This document shows positions 26,328 through 35,384 of a stretch of DNA of 64,000 nt, in pieces. The notes below the pieces were generated by a model. It was not told the origin of the DNA, searched no databases, and saw only the letters and a program-made list of their open reading frames with translations. Both the position numbers and the translations under genes were made by a program. Origin of the DNA: an uncultured Anaerococcus sp. (GTDB taxonomy: Bacteria; Bacillota; Clostridia; Tissierellales; Peptoniphilaceae); contig NZ_CALTUX010000004.1 in NCBI RefSeq assembly GCF_943912825.1, positions 8,409 to 72,408 on the forward strand, in the 5' to 3' direction. Within the stretch, counting starts at the first letter, position 1; every line of letters starts with the position of its first letter.

Positions 26328-26732
26328 TTACCTTTCTTGCCTTGTGATTACTATTAATAGGGCTATATCAAGTATTAGGCCTATATAATAAAATACTGAG
26401 CCAAATGAGAATTGTAGGAGGTGATTAATTATTCCAATTAGAGTCATTCCTCCAAAAAATATCTTATAAAACATATTTATGCCGTATTTTTTAATAGTAA
26501 AAAAGGTGTATAAGGATATTACTATTGGATTGATTACCTTTATAAATAAATTAAATATCAGTGCATTGAGGTAATCTCCATAAGTAAGCTCCTGCTTTAC
26601 TTTTGCGATTGTACTGTAAATATCTGGGTCTTTTGCCATCATCATTGTCTCAAGCGAGAAGTTTAGGATCAAAAGAGCTGATATTATCAGTATCTGGTAG
26701 AGAAATCTTTCTCTTTTTTTTGCTATATCCAT
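26328..26732 (-). CDS. Small membrane protein in the maltodextrin operon
   Basis: A 134-residue protein with about four hydrophobic segments (near residues 12-30, 55-78, 85-105, 108-130) and short charged ends. I do not recognise the family. It lies between the binding-protein gene and malF, 6 bases from the latter, so it is probably an accessory subunit or simply co-expressed. The ribosome site before the ATG is weak, suggesting low expression. Confidence 0.6.
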   Translation of the reverse strand: MDIAKKRERFLYQILIISALLILNFSLETMMMAKDPDIYSTIAKVKQELTYGDYLNALIFNLFIKVINPIVISLYTFFTIKKYGINMFYKIFFGGMTLIGIINHLLQFSFGSVFYYIGLILDIALLIVITRQER

Positions 26733-26782
26733 AATACTTGAATAAAGGGCAATCCCTAAGGATCACCCTCTATTTAATTTAA

Positions 26783-28114
26783 TTATTTGTTAAAGTTAGC
26801 CATCATTGAATCAAATGAAGCTTTTATTTCTGCATATGCTGCCTTTTCGTCTGCTGGTTTTACAGAGTTCCAAGATAGGATTGCGTTTTTGTAGGTATCC
26901 CAAACATCGCCCCACTCTTTGAATAGTGGTCTTGCTGGAGCTTCTTTGTAAGAAGCGATTGTAGCTTCAATAATATTTTTATCTACATCTGGAAGATCCA
27001 TTTCTTTATATTTATCTACTGGTACGTTTTCAAGAATCTTACCTGAAGCCTTGTATAGGTCTGCTGCAAATTCTGGGTTTACAATTTCTTTGATCATAGC
27101 TTCTGCAAGAGCTACCTTGTCAGCATCTTCTTCTATTCTAGCGTTCATTGCAAGTCCCCAACCACCTTGCCAGTGTGTTAGTGGTTTGCCTGCTAATGTT
27201 AGTTGGCCAATTGGATGAATTTCTAGGTTGCCTTCGCCTGCTTGTTCGCCTATAGCAGCTGCATCCCATGGTCCACCAAGTCTAGCAACACCGCCGTTGC
27301 CTGGTTTGAATGTATCATCTATATAACCCCAACCTGCATCAGCATCAAATAATTGTGTGCCAGCTTCGTTGTGTTTTTTCCAATAATCGAAAAGTGCCTT
27401 AACTGTAGCTTGTTTTTCTGGTTCAAGCTCATCCCATTCTTTAGTAAAGTCTGAGTAAAGTGTTCCGTCTTCTTTTTTGCCAAGAAGTTCGATATTTGAA
27501 GAGTTAGTAGCAGCAACGCCGTACCAAGCATCAAATAATGGGAATAAAACTGTAGATTCATCTGCAACATCTTCAATTTCGATAGGTTTAGATAGGTCTA
27601 CATTCTTTTCTTTAGCATTTGCTGAGTTTACATAAGTGATAAGTGTTTCTATATTGAATGGGAAAGCAAAATATTCACCATCTATATTGAAGTTTCCACC
27701 TAATCCCTTATCAAAGTCATCCCAACCACCGATTTCTTCAGCAAGTTTTTTAGAATCAATTGCGCCAAGTACGTCATTACCATGTAGACCGTAAAGTCTA
27801 TCTGCAGGAATTGCAAAAAGGTCAGCAACGTCTTCATTTGTAGCATCTGTAGAATCGATAATATCTAAGTTGTCAAAAGAACCAACTGTTTTAATCTCGA
27901 TATCTGCATTAGGGAATTGTTTTTTAACACGTTCTGCTGCAGCTTTGTAATAATCTACCCAACCTTCTTCAGCTTGAACTGTTAACTTTGTAGCAGCATC
28001 GGTATTAGCAGCTTCTTTAGTGTCTGCTCCCTTATCTGCATCCTTAGCTCCACCACAAGCTGTAAGAACAACAGCTAGAGATAAAGCCATGAGTGACTTA
28101 AACTTATTTTTCAT
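26783..28114 (-). CDS. Maltodextrin-type ABC binding lipoprotein, MalE family
   Basis: A 443-residue lipoprotein with lipobox VLTAC and an Ala/Asp/Lys linker, followed by a MalE-like fold. The segment VAEIGGWDDFDKGLGGNFNIDGEYFAFPF-like pattern (about residues 140-170) and the C-terminal NSVKPADEKAAYAEIKASFD match maltose/maltodextrin-binding proteins. An in-frame GTG 21 bases upstream is rejected because AGGAGG lies inside that stretch and is spaced correctly for the ATG at 28114. A consensus promoter precedes it (28161-28189). Substrate maltodextrin is inferred from family; galacto-oligosaccharides are possible. Confidence 0.85.
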   Translation of the reverse strand: MKNKFKSLMALSLAVVLTACGGAKDADKGADTKEAANTDAATKLTVQAEEGWVDYYKAAAERVKKQFPNADIEIKTVGSFDNLDIIDSTDATNEDVADLFAIPADRLYGLHGNDVLGAIDSKKLAEEIGGWDDFDKGLGGNFNIDGEYFAFPFNIETLITYVNSANAKEKNVDLSKPIEIEDVADESTVLFPLFDAWYGVAATNSSNIELLGKKEDGTLYSDFTKEWDELEPEKQATVKALFDYWKKHNEAGTQLFDADAGWGYIDDTFKPGNGGVARLGGPWDAAAIGEQAGEGNLEIHPIGQLTLAGKPLTHWQGGWGLAMNARIEEDADKVALAEAMIKEIVNPEFAADLYKASGKILENVPVDKYKEMDLPDVDKNIIEATIASYKEAPARPLFKEWGDVWDTYKNAILSWNSVKPADEKAAYAEIKASFDSMMANFNK

Positions 28115-28160
28115 GTATTCCTCCTGTGATTTCAAGTGAAATCGTATTCTTTATACCCAT

Positions 28161-28189
28161 ATTATAGCTTATATTTTCATAATTGTCAA
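28161..28189 (-). promoter_or_regulatory. Consensus promoter of the maltodextrin operon
   Basis: On the minus strand a perfect TTGACA (28184-28189), 17-base spacer, perfect TATAAT (28161-28166). The spacer contains ATGAAAATAT, close to half of the TGAAAATATTTTCA palindrome. Confidence 0.9.
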
Positions 28190-28242
28190 AAATTTGTCTT
28201 AAGTATATTAGTTTGTTAACTCACTCAAAAAATAAATTCCGC

Positions 28243-28271
28243 TTGAATCTTTATAAACTCAAACTTATAAT
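28243..28271 (+). promoter_or_regulatory. Promoter of the GPIH-motif protein gene
   Basis: TTGAAT (28243-28248), 17 bases, TATAAT (28266-28271), about 30 bases before the ATG. Confidence 0.8.
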
Positions 28272-28302
28272 ATAAAAGTAAAGAAAAATCAAAGGAGAAA
28301 AT

Positions 28303-28947
28303 ATGTCAAAAACACTCGGACCCATCCATTATATGATGTATGAAAAAATAAAGTTCCAAGATAAAATTACAGACTACCTAATGGATGGTCATATTCAAGA
28401 TATAAAACAAGATCCGGTTTCAACAAAACCCCTAGAAGAAATTCTAGATCAAGAAAACATCCATGGCTATTTGCAAGAAAAAATAGATATAGTAGAAACA
28501 AGGCTAGCCAAGGCCCTAAACTTAGCCAAAGACCCTGATGAAAAATTATACAAATTAGGACAGGAGTGTGGCAAAGACAAGGACTTTTCAAGCTTTGAAC
28601 AAGTCTTTAGGGACCTAAACACCTATCTCCTAGATGGGATGCCATGCGATCAGGGACTTTCTGCCATGGTCGATGGAGAAAGCCTCTATCTAATTACAAA
28701 TAACAACCTCCACTCCAAATACGATGAGGAAATAGACCTAGAAAAATCAAAAGAAGCGACATGTGAGGGAGGCCACGGCCACGATCACCACGAATCCTTC
28801 GAAATCCAAGAAGGAAATCTTGACCTAAAAGAAGAAAATTCCACCTACCACACCCACCGCCTAGCCTTTCTAAAAGGCTACTTCAGCGACAGCCCCTATG
28901 ATGTAGAACTTATAAATGGCATAAATTACAAAATATCACCAAGATAG
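28303..28947 (+). CDS. Conserved protein of unknown function with His-rich loop
   Basis: A 214-residue soluble protein. The N-terminus KTLGPIHYMMYEKIKFQDKI resembles a motif I have seen in uncharacterised clostridial proteins. The middle is helical, and residues about 158-166 read GHGHDHH, a likely metal-binding loop, with Cys residues nearby (CEGGHGHD, MPCDQG). It has its own promoter and terminator, so it is monocistronic. No enzymatic motif is recognised; sensing or buffering of a divalent metal is one possibility. Confidence 0.6.
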   Translation: MSKTLGPIHYMMYEKIKFQDKITDYLMDGHIQDIKQDPVSTKPLEEILDQENIHGYLQEKIDIVETRLAKALNLAKDPDEKLYKLGQECGKDKDFSSFEQVFRDLNTYLLDGMPCDQGLSAMVDGESLYLITNNNLHSKYDEEIDLEKSKEATCEGGHGHDHHESFEIQEGNLDLKEENSTYHTHRLAFLKGYFSDSPYDVELINGINYKISPR

Positions 28948-28948
28948 A

Positions 28949-28986
28949 AAAATCGCCCTAGCTTCATGCCGGGGCGATTTTTAATT
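28949..28986 (+). terminator. Rho-independent terminator
   Basis: Stem AAATCGCCC/GGGCGATTT with a 14-base loop and a following TTAATTTT, directly after the stop codon. Confidence 0.85.
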
Positions 28987-29037
28987 TTGATGGTCAGATT
29001 AAAGAAGAAAATAGTATAATAAAAGCCGAGGTGAAAC

Positions 29038-30111
29038 ATGCAAAAAAAAGAAATCAACGAAATCAGAAAAATAATCAGACCTGACCAATCAAGGCTTGAT
29101 ACCATCTATACTTACTATATAAATGCAGAGGGAGAAATAATCTTTGAAGATGCCTTTGCCTATGGGCTTTTAACTATCAGAGAAAAAGACCTTTATGATG
29201 AAATTTTCAAAAAAGCCCTCTCAGGTACCCTTGAGAAAAATCTCCTAAACCTAGAATTTACCGGCAAGTATGAGACAAATTCCCAGCAAGAACTCTTCTA
29301 CCAAATTTCAAAGGCCAATGAAGAAACTGATGTAAATACCCTAGTAGAAAAGATAAGGAAAAGCTACCAGACAGATGGCAACTACGCCATAATCCTAGGC
29401 CATGGAGTCTATGATGTAATCGAAAAAGCCCAAGACGGGTCCTATTCAGGCGATAGCGAAGAGACCTATTCCTTCTTCATCCTAGCCATCTGCCCGACAG
29501 CAAGTCCAAAAGCTAAGCTAATCTATGACCAAGAAGAAAAGAAATTTTCCGAAAGTGAAAACAAATCTACAGTCAAGGCCCCAGACTTTGGCCTCCTTTA
29601 CCCATCCTTCACAGATAGGCAATCCCACATCTACGAATGTCTCTACTATGTCAAAAACAATAGCAAAAGAGACGAGGCCTTCGAAGAGGAAATCTTAGCT
29701 TGTACTATGCCAAGCAAGGTAGACTACCAGCAGGACTATTACAAAATCCTAGTCGAAGAATCCCTAGAAGATAAGAAAACCATCAAAAACCTGGTAAGCC
29801 TCAATGACAAGCTCAAAGATCTGTCAGAAGAAGGCAAGGAAAGCGAGATAATCCCAACACTAGAAAAAGAGGAAATCAAAGAAATCCTAGAATCCCTAGG
29901 CGGCAAGGAAGTAGAAATAGAAGAAGACACCAAGCTAATAGTAGATAACATCCTTGCCAAAGACTATAAGCTAGTCTCAGATACCGGCATAAAAATCACC
30001 ATCCCAGAAGATGAAATCACAAGCATAAAAGAAGAAAAAATAGACGGCAAATCCTACATCCTAATCCCTGCCACAGGCATGGACTTAAATGGGATAAAGT
30101 TATCTAAATAG
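29038..30111 (+). CDS. DUF4317 family protein
   Basis: A 357-residue soluble acidic protein whose opening MQKKEINEIRKIIRPDQSRLDTIYTYYINAEGEII matches the start of DUF4317 proteins of Firmicutes. The C-terminal half is rich in Glu/Lys/Ile. No catalytic motif is known. A TATAAT-like box lies shortly upstream (near 29010), with a weak -35. It stands alone and is followed by a MITE-like element. Confidence 0.75.
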   Translation: MQKKEINEIRKIIRPDQSRLDTIYTYYINAEGEIIFEDAFAYGLLTIREKDLYDEIFKKALSGTLEKNLLNLEFTGKYETNSQQELFYQISKANEETDVNTLVEKIRKSYQTDGNYAIILGHGVYDVIEKAQDGSYSGDSEETYSFFILAICPTASPKAKLIYDQEEKKFSESENKSTVKAPDFGLLYPSFTDRQSHIYECLYYVKNNSKRDEAFEEEILACTMPSKVDYQQDYYKILVEESLEDKKTIKNLVSLNDKLKDLSEEGKESEIIPTLEKEEIKEILESLGGKEVEIEEDTKLIVDNILAKDYKLVSDTGIKITIPEDEITSIKEEKIDGKSYILIPATGMDLNGIKLSK

Positions 30112-30114
30112 AAA

Positions 30115-30312
30115 AAATGGAGCTGTTGCAAAACTATGAATAACTATCGTCCCATCATTAGAGAAAAGCCCGTCGGCTCTTTGAGACTCTCCTAGAAAAT
30201 TTTTGGGCCGACCGTCGGCTTCGAATTGCCTGCCGGCTCGTGGAGGCAAAATTTTCGTTGAGGTTCCTCTAATGATTTGGGACGATTTATTCATTCTGTA
30301 ACAGCCCCATTT
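30115..30312. mobile_element. MITE-like element with about 47-bp terminal inverted repeats
   Basis: The left arm (about 30115-30163, starting AATGGAGCTGTTGCAAAAC) and right arm (about 30265-30312, ending TGTAACAGCCCCATT) are inverted copies. They share GGNGCTGTT, CAAA/CAGA, ATGAATAA, TCGTCCCA and ATCATTAGAG. The 100-bp core carries two partly matching segments with GTCGGC/GCCGAC and GAAAATTTT. There is no transposase. GCTGTTGCA-type ends are common at insertion sequence termini, so it may be moved by a transposase elsewhere. It lies between DUF4317 and the end of the fructan operon and may terminate both. Confidence 0.65.
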
Positions 30313-30332
30313 CGGGAGGGATACATTTATTT

Positions 30333-31436
30333 TTATTCTTCTACTAGGTGTCTAATCAAAGAATGTCCGTCTTCCTTATCAAAATATTTTATTTTCTCAG
30401 CATTAAAACTGATATTTATAAAGCTATCCTTAGTATAGGATTCCTTATCGCCCTTTATGATGAATTCTTCATCTCCTATGCTTGCATAAAAGATTGTGTC
30501 AGAGCCTAAAAGTTCTGATAATTTCATATCAGCGTGGAACTTGTTACCATAGTCAGCTTCTGTGCTTATATCTTCTGGTCTAATTCCAAATATCAAGTCT
30601 TTTCCGTCATAACCAAGGTCTTTTAGTTTTTGATATTGGTCTTCAGGAATCTTTATGGCTAAGTCTTCGCCTTTTCTTAAATAGCCATCTTCAAGTCTTG
30701 CTTCTACCAAGTTCATGGCAGGTGAGCCTATAAAGCTTGCCACAAAGGTGTTGGCTGGGTCATCATAAAGCTCTATTGGACTTCCAATTTGCTGGATGAG
30801 TCCTTCATTCATTATGACTATCCTGTCAGCCATGGTCATGGCCTCTGTCTGATCGTGGGTTACATAGATTGTTGTGGCATCTAATTGGTCATGGAGCTTT
30901 GAAATTTCAGCCCTCATTTGCATACGAAGTTTTGCATCAAGGTTTGATAGGGGCTCATCCATCAAAAATACCTTGGCATCCCTTACTATAGCACGACCTA
31001 GGGCCACCCTTTGTCTTTGACCACCAGATAGGTCTGCAGGTTTCCTGTCTAAATATTCATCAAGACCTAGAACTGCACTTGCTCCCCTTACTTTCTTGTC
31101 TATCTCATCTTTTTTATATTTCCTTAGTTTTAGACCAAAGGCCATATTGTCATAGACATTCTTGTGTGGATAGAGGGCGTAGGATTGAAATACCATTGCA
31201 ATTCCACGGTCCTTTGAAGGAACCATATTCATAAGCTTGCCATCTATATATAATTTTCCCTTTGTAATATGCTCAAGTCCTGCAATCATCCTAAGTGTTG
31301 TAGACTTACCACATCCTGATGGACCTACAAAGACTATAAATTCCCCATCTTTTATATCTAGATTAAAGTCTTTTACAGAATAATCAGTCGCCTTGTCGTA
31401 TTTTTTATAAACATTTTCTAATTTTATATCTACCAT
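30333..31436 (-). CDS. Sugar ABC transporter ATPase, MsmK type (copy 3)
   Basis: A 367-residue ATPase with Walker A GPSGCGKST, LSGGQRQRVALGRA, VFLMDEPLSNLD, YVTHDQTEAM and a TOBE-type C-terminus. It is the last gene of the sucrose/fructan operon, 2 bases after the fructokinase. No terminator of its own is obvious before the MITE-like element. Confidence 0.92.
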   Translation of the reverse strand: MVDIKLENVYKKYDKATDYSVKDFNLDIKDGEFIVFVGPSGCGKSTTLRMIAGLEHITKGKLYIDGKLMNMVPSKDRGIAMVFQSYALYPHKNVYDNMAFGLKLRKYKKDEIDKKVRGASAVLGLDEYLDRKPADLSGGQRQRVALGRAIVRDAKVFLMDEPLSNLDAKLRMQMRAEISKLHDQLDATTIYVTHDQTEAMTMADRIVIMNEGLIQQIGSPIELYDDPANTFVASFIGSPAMNLVEARLEDGYLRKGEDLAIKIPEDQYQKLKDLGYDGKDLIFGIRPEDISTEADYGNKFHADMKLSELLGSDTIFYASIGDEEFIIKGDKESYTKDSFINISFNAEKIKYFDKEDGHSLIRHLVEE

Positions 31437-31438
31437 AA

Positions 31439-32314
31439 TTATCCAACCTTTTCTCTTGCCTTATCTCTTGCTAGGAGGAGTGCTCCGATTATCGCAGATT
31501 CGCCATTTCTTTCAGGTTTTACGATGTATTTATCTACATTTTCAACTGAGATATAGTCATTCATTAGTTTTTTATAATTATCTCTAACCTTTTCTATTAG
31601 GCCTTCTTTTTGAATAACACCACCACCTAGGACTATCACATCTGGGTTAAAGGCTAGGACTGTATTATAAACGCACTGACCTATATAATAGGCTTCTATA
31701 TCCCAAAACTCATCTCCTATAGGAAGGTCTTTGCCTGGGATTCCAAATCTCTTTTCGATTGATGGACCAGATGCAAGACCTTCAAGGCATGCTCCATGAG
31801 CATAACATATTCCATCAAACTTATCATCTGGATGTTTATTCACAATCATGTGGCCTAGTTCTTGGTGGCCCCTGCCTCCTATAAAGTCCTTATTTTGTAT
31901 AACTCCTCCGCCTACTCCTGTACCAAAGGTGTAATAGGCTAGGGAATTTTTACCCTTGCCTGCACCTTCCTTTAATTCCCCATAGGCTGCTGCATTGACA
32001 TCTGTTGTAAGATATACATCCTTACCAAGTCCCTTTTCTAAGGAACCTACAAAATCAAAGTTTTGCCAGCCTTTTTTAGGAGTATTTAAGATGTAACCAT
32101 AGGTCTTAGATTCTGGATTTATATCTACTGGACCAAAGGTTCCAAGGCCTATCGCTTTTAAATCCTTCTTATATTTGCCAAAGAAGTCTATCATTTCATT
32201 GATATTTTCTTCAGGAAGTGTGGTAGGAAATTGAATTTTTTCTATAATATTAAAATTTTCATCACTTACGGCACAAATCATCTTTGTGCCGCCAGCTTCT
32301 ATTGCTCCGTACAT
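31439..32314 (-). CDS. ROK-family fructokinase
   Basis: A 291-residue ROK kinase closely resembling B. subtilis YdhR/GmuE fructokinase: N-terminal ATP loop AIEAGGTKMICAV, GLGTFGPVD, TDVNAAAYGE with the catalytic Asp, and the zinc-binding stretch GHMIV...GICYAHGACLEGLASGP (His, Cys, His, Cys). It phosphorylates the fructose released by the GH32 enzyme. Its start overlaps the end of the GH32 gene by 16 bases. Confidence 0.92.
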   Translation of the reverse strand: MYGAIEAGGTKMICAVSDENFNIIEKIQFPTTLPEENINEMIDFFGKYKKDLKAIGLGTFGPVDINPESKTYGYILNTPKKGWQNFDFVGSLEKGLGKDVYLTTDVNAAAYGELKEGAGKGKNSLAYYTFGTGVGGGVIQNKDFIGGRGHQELGHMIVNKHPDDKFDGICYAHGACLEGLASGPSIEKRFGIPGKDLPIGDEFWDIEAYYIGQCVYNTVLAFNPDVIVLGGGVIQKEGLIEKVRDNYKKLMNDYISVENVDKYIVKPERNGESAIIGALLLARDKAREKVG

Positions 32315-33756
32315 TTATTCTCTCCCAGCAGGTCATAAATTCTTATCTCATCAAGCAGATCTTTTTCTTCTATTATTATCCTATCCAATTCACAATCAGA
32401 ATAATAGGTATTGGATATAGAATAATCATCATTGATATATACCTGAATTGATGACCTATCTACTATGATTTTAAACTTATTCTCATCTTTAAAGTCTAGA
32501 TCAAAGGATTTTTTATTTATATCAAAATCATGTTCTGTCTTTATCTTGTAGGCCATCTTTGATCTATCAAAACTTGCCTTATTATTTGCTAAGTCAAAGT
32601 TAAAATCAAAGGCTTCTTTATCATTTGCAAGGCTTAATTTTAAAAGCCCTCTTTGCTTTGTTTCAAACTCTATGAAATTGCCATTTTCTAAGCTAATTGG
32701 CCCTTCGCTTATATTTTCTTTTTTGACTAGGGTCTTTTTTGCTAAGGCCTTTGGGTGGATGGTTCTTTTTATCTTGCCATCTTCTTCAAAAATTAATTGA
32801 GGAATTGTCATCTGTCCCATCCATTTGTGGCCTTCTTCTCCTGGTATTAGGCTTGAGCCCCAAGCTTGGTTCCAAGCTATGGCAAAGTAGCCACCATCTT
32901 CCTTGGCACTTTGAGGAGCATAATAGTCAAAGCCAAAGTCCATCTCTCTAGTAGATTCTGCCAGGAATTTGTAATTATCCCAATCCATCCTTCCTTCTAT
33001 TAGCATAGTCTTGTGTGGATGTTTTTTGCCTTGGTAATTATAATTCATGGCACTTACTAAGAGGACCGCCTTATTATCTTCAAAGAGTAAAAGGTCTGGG
33101 CATTCTGCCATATCCCCTAGATAGGCTTCATCTGATATGAGTATAGACTTATAGGTCCAAGCTAGCATATCTTCTGATTCGTACAATAGAACTGTGCCTA
33201 TTTTCTCATCTGTCTTTGTTCCTATCACTGCATAATACTTGCCATCTTTCTTGAAGACTTTAGGGTCTCTGAAGTCTTCTTTTGAGATATTAGCTGGCAG
33301 GTCTTTTTCATCAAGAACAGGATTATTGGCATATTTTTCAAAGTTTATATAATCTTTTGACCTAGCTATATTTTGATTTTGCCTTACCTGACCGTGGTCA
33401 GTTTCTGTAAGGTGGCCTGTATACATTAGGTAGAGCTCATCTCCTACAAAAATTGCAGATCCGGAAAATACTCCATTTTTATCATAGGCCATATCAGGGG
33501 CTAGGGCTACTGGTAGGTTTTCCCATACTAGTCCATCCTTAGTCCTTGCATGACCCCAATGCATAGGGCCGTGGCAAGCATCATAAGGATAGTGTTGGTA
33601 GAATAGATGATAATAATCATCCTTTACACTGACCCCATTTGGATCGTTAATCCAACCTATTGGCGCAGCGTAATTTATTTTTGGGAAAAACTTTTTATTG
33701 ATAGACTCTTTATTCTTTTCTATAAATTCATTGGCGTTTTTCACATTAAATTCCAT
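32299..33756 (-). CDS. GH32 beta-fructosidase (sucrose / fructo-oligosaccharide hydrolase)
   Basis: A 485-residue cytoplasmic GH32 enzyme. The five-bladed propeller motifs are present: WINDPNG with nucleophile Asp38, FRDPKVF (transition-state Asp) and AECPDL (acid/base Glu). The C-terminal beta-sandwich with IVDRSSIQVYIND follows. No signal peptide. Since the operon encodes an ABC importer and a fructokinase rather than a PTS, the substrate is probably unphosphorylated sucrose or short fructo-oligosaccharides. Confidence 0.93.
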   Translation of the reverse strand: MEFNVKNANEFIEKNKESINKKFFPKINYAAPIGWINDPNGVSVKDDYYHLFYQHYPYDACHGPMHWGHARTKDGLVWENLPVALAPDMAYDKNGVFSGSAIFVGDELYLMYTGHLTETDHGQVRQNQNIARSKDYINFEKYANNPVLDEKDLPANISKEDFRDPKVFKKDGKYYAVIGTKTDEKIGTVLLYESEDMLAWTYKSILISDEAYLGDMAECPDLLLFEDNKAVLLVSAMNYNYQGKKHPHKTMLIEGRMDWDNYKFLAESTREMDFGFDYYAPQSAKEDGGYFAIAWNQAWGSSLIPGEEGHKWMGQMTIPQLIFEEDGKIKRTIHPKALAKKTLVKKENISEGPISLENGNFIEFETKQRGLLKLSLANDKEAFDFNFDLANNKASFDRSKMAYKIKTEHDFDINKKSFDLDFKDENKFKIIVDRSSIQVYINDDYSISNTYYSDCELDRIIIEEKDLLDEIRIYDLLGENKCTEQ

Positions 33757-33764
33757 TATTACCC

Positions 33765-35381
33765 CTATTTTTTCTTATAGTCGTCGAAGTTTCTTTGTTT
33801 AATTTCTAGCCATTCTTCTAGGCCTAGGCGTTTCAATTCTTCCTTATAAGCATTCCAAGTTTCATCTGTGATTCCATTTTGTATAAATTCTGCACGACTT
33901 CTTTGGATATAAGGTTTAAGATCTGCTTCTATTTGAGCTAGTCTTTCTAGGTCCTCTTTGCTTGCAAATAATCTTGGATAGATTTCATCCTTTTCTACAT
34001 GAGGAGTATATTTTTCTTTTAGGATATCTAGTCTCCATTTAGCATCATCTGGCATAGTTGTATATTTGTTATAGTATTCATCTAGAATTGCTAGTGGGCC
34101 ACCTACTTCTGTCTTTTGTCTTAATTCTCCAGGAGCTGTTCCATTTAGTGGAAGATGCTTAAGCATTGGCTCTCCTGCATCATTTTTAGACATTTCGAAG
34201 ATGTTTTGTTGGTCTTCATCACCGTAGGTTCCCCAGTTGTTTTGTACTGATTGGAGAGGCTCATACATTTTGTCAATCCATTTTGCTGTTAGCTCTAGGT
34301 TTTTGTTTGCTGATGTAATTACTAGCCTATCTCTAGAAAAGCCCATGTTATTTGTTCTTGTTACTCTCTTTACTCCATCTGGACCTTCCATTACATCCAT
34401 GGCATCGTAGGAATCATTCATTCCACTTACATTTCCCTTATCCCAGGTGAAATACATACCATATCTCATATCCTTACCCTTGGCTATATAGGTGTTCCAA
34501 TCATGTTCAAAGGCTTCAGGGTCTATTAGTCCTTCATTATATAGGTCATTCATATATTCAATTCCTGCCCTATATTCATCATCATCTGCTGTGAAGTTTA
34601 GCTTTCCATCATTGCCTACTACAAGGTGTTGGTCATTGTCCCCATCTCCTCCAAAGGCTGCCATAATAAATTTAAAGTCTTCGTTTCCATCGGCATCTAT
34701 AAAGGAGAATGGTATCTCATCTTTTTCTCCATTACCATTTGGGTCTTTATCCCTAAAGGCTATGAGGGCTTCTTTAAGTTCTTGAGGATTTTTAGGCATT
34801 TCAAGACCTAATTTTTTAAGCCATTCTACATTTATCCATGGGATGTCATTTACAGTGTGGATTGATTCCTTATCATTTCCTAATTCTTCTATCCAAGGGA
34901 AGGAATACATCTTGCCATCAGGACCTACCATCATTGCCTTATATTCTGGATATTTATCATAAATTGCCTTTAGGTTTGGCATATATTTTTCAACAAGCTC
35001 ATCAACTGGCACTATTACCCCAGAATCTGCCCAAGTCATTAGGTCAGCATCACTTGCTTCTGAGTTCCATATAAAGTCTGGCAAATCACCTGCAGCTATA
35101 TCTAGATTTCTCTTTTCTGCAAAGTCACTGTTATAATTTGTCCAGTCTATGTGAACATTTGTATCTTCTTCTAATCTCTTATAAATTAGTTTTTCATTTG
35201 GGTCTTCTGGTGCTAGAGGTGAACTAGATGTAATACCTTTTAGGCTCACCTTATCTTTTAATGGAAGGCTTACATCTGTAAGGCCGTAGTCTTCGCTACT
35301 TGTTGTCTTAGATTCTTTAGATCCACAGCCTACTAGTAAGGCTGGTATTGTTAAAGCTATAATACATTTTTTAATATTCAT
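33765..35381 (-). CDS. ABC sugar-binding lipoprotein of the fructan operon
   Basis: A 538-residue lipoprotein (lipobox LLVGC, Cys19) of the large LplA/YtcQ-type CUT1 binding-protein class. A segment DPNGNGEKDEIPF resembles a calcium-binding loop often found in these proteins. It lies 3 bases after the second permease gene and 8 before GH32. It is expected to bind sucrose or fructo-oligosaccharides, by operon context. Confidence 0.88.
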   Translation of the reverse strand: MNIKKCIIALTIPALLVGCGSKESKTTSSEDYGLTDVSLPLKDKVSLKGITSSSPLAPEDPNEKLIYKRLEEDTNVHIDWTNYNSDFAEKRNLDIAAGDLPDFIWNSEASDADLMTWADSGVIVPVDELVEKYMPNLKAIYDKYPEYKAMMVGPDGKMYSFPWIEELGNDKESIHTVNDIPWINVEWLKKLGLEMPKNPQELKEALIAFRDKDPNGNGEKDEIPFSFIDADGNEDFKFIMAAFGGDGDNDQHLVVGNDGKLNFTADDDEYRAGIEYMNDLYNEGLIDPEAFEHDWNTYIAKGKDMRYGMYFTWDKGNVSGMNDSYDAMDVMEGPDGVKRVTRTNNMGFSRDRLVITSANKNLELTAKWIDKMYEPLQSVQNNWGTYGDEDQQNIFEMSKNDAGEPMLKHLPLNGTAPGELRQKTEVGGPLAILDEYYNKYTTMPDDAKWRLDILKEKYTPHVEKDEIYPRLFASKEDLERLAQIEADLKPYIQRSRAEFIQNGITDETWNAYKEELKRLGLEEWLEIKQRNFDDYKKK

Positions 35382-35384
35382 AAT

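Noticed and set aside
30100..30294. Minus-strand frame across the MITE-like element
   Set aside because: Covers inverted-repeat DNA and reads through both arms; no ribosome site.
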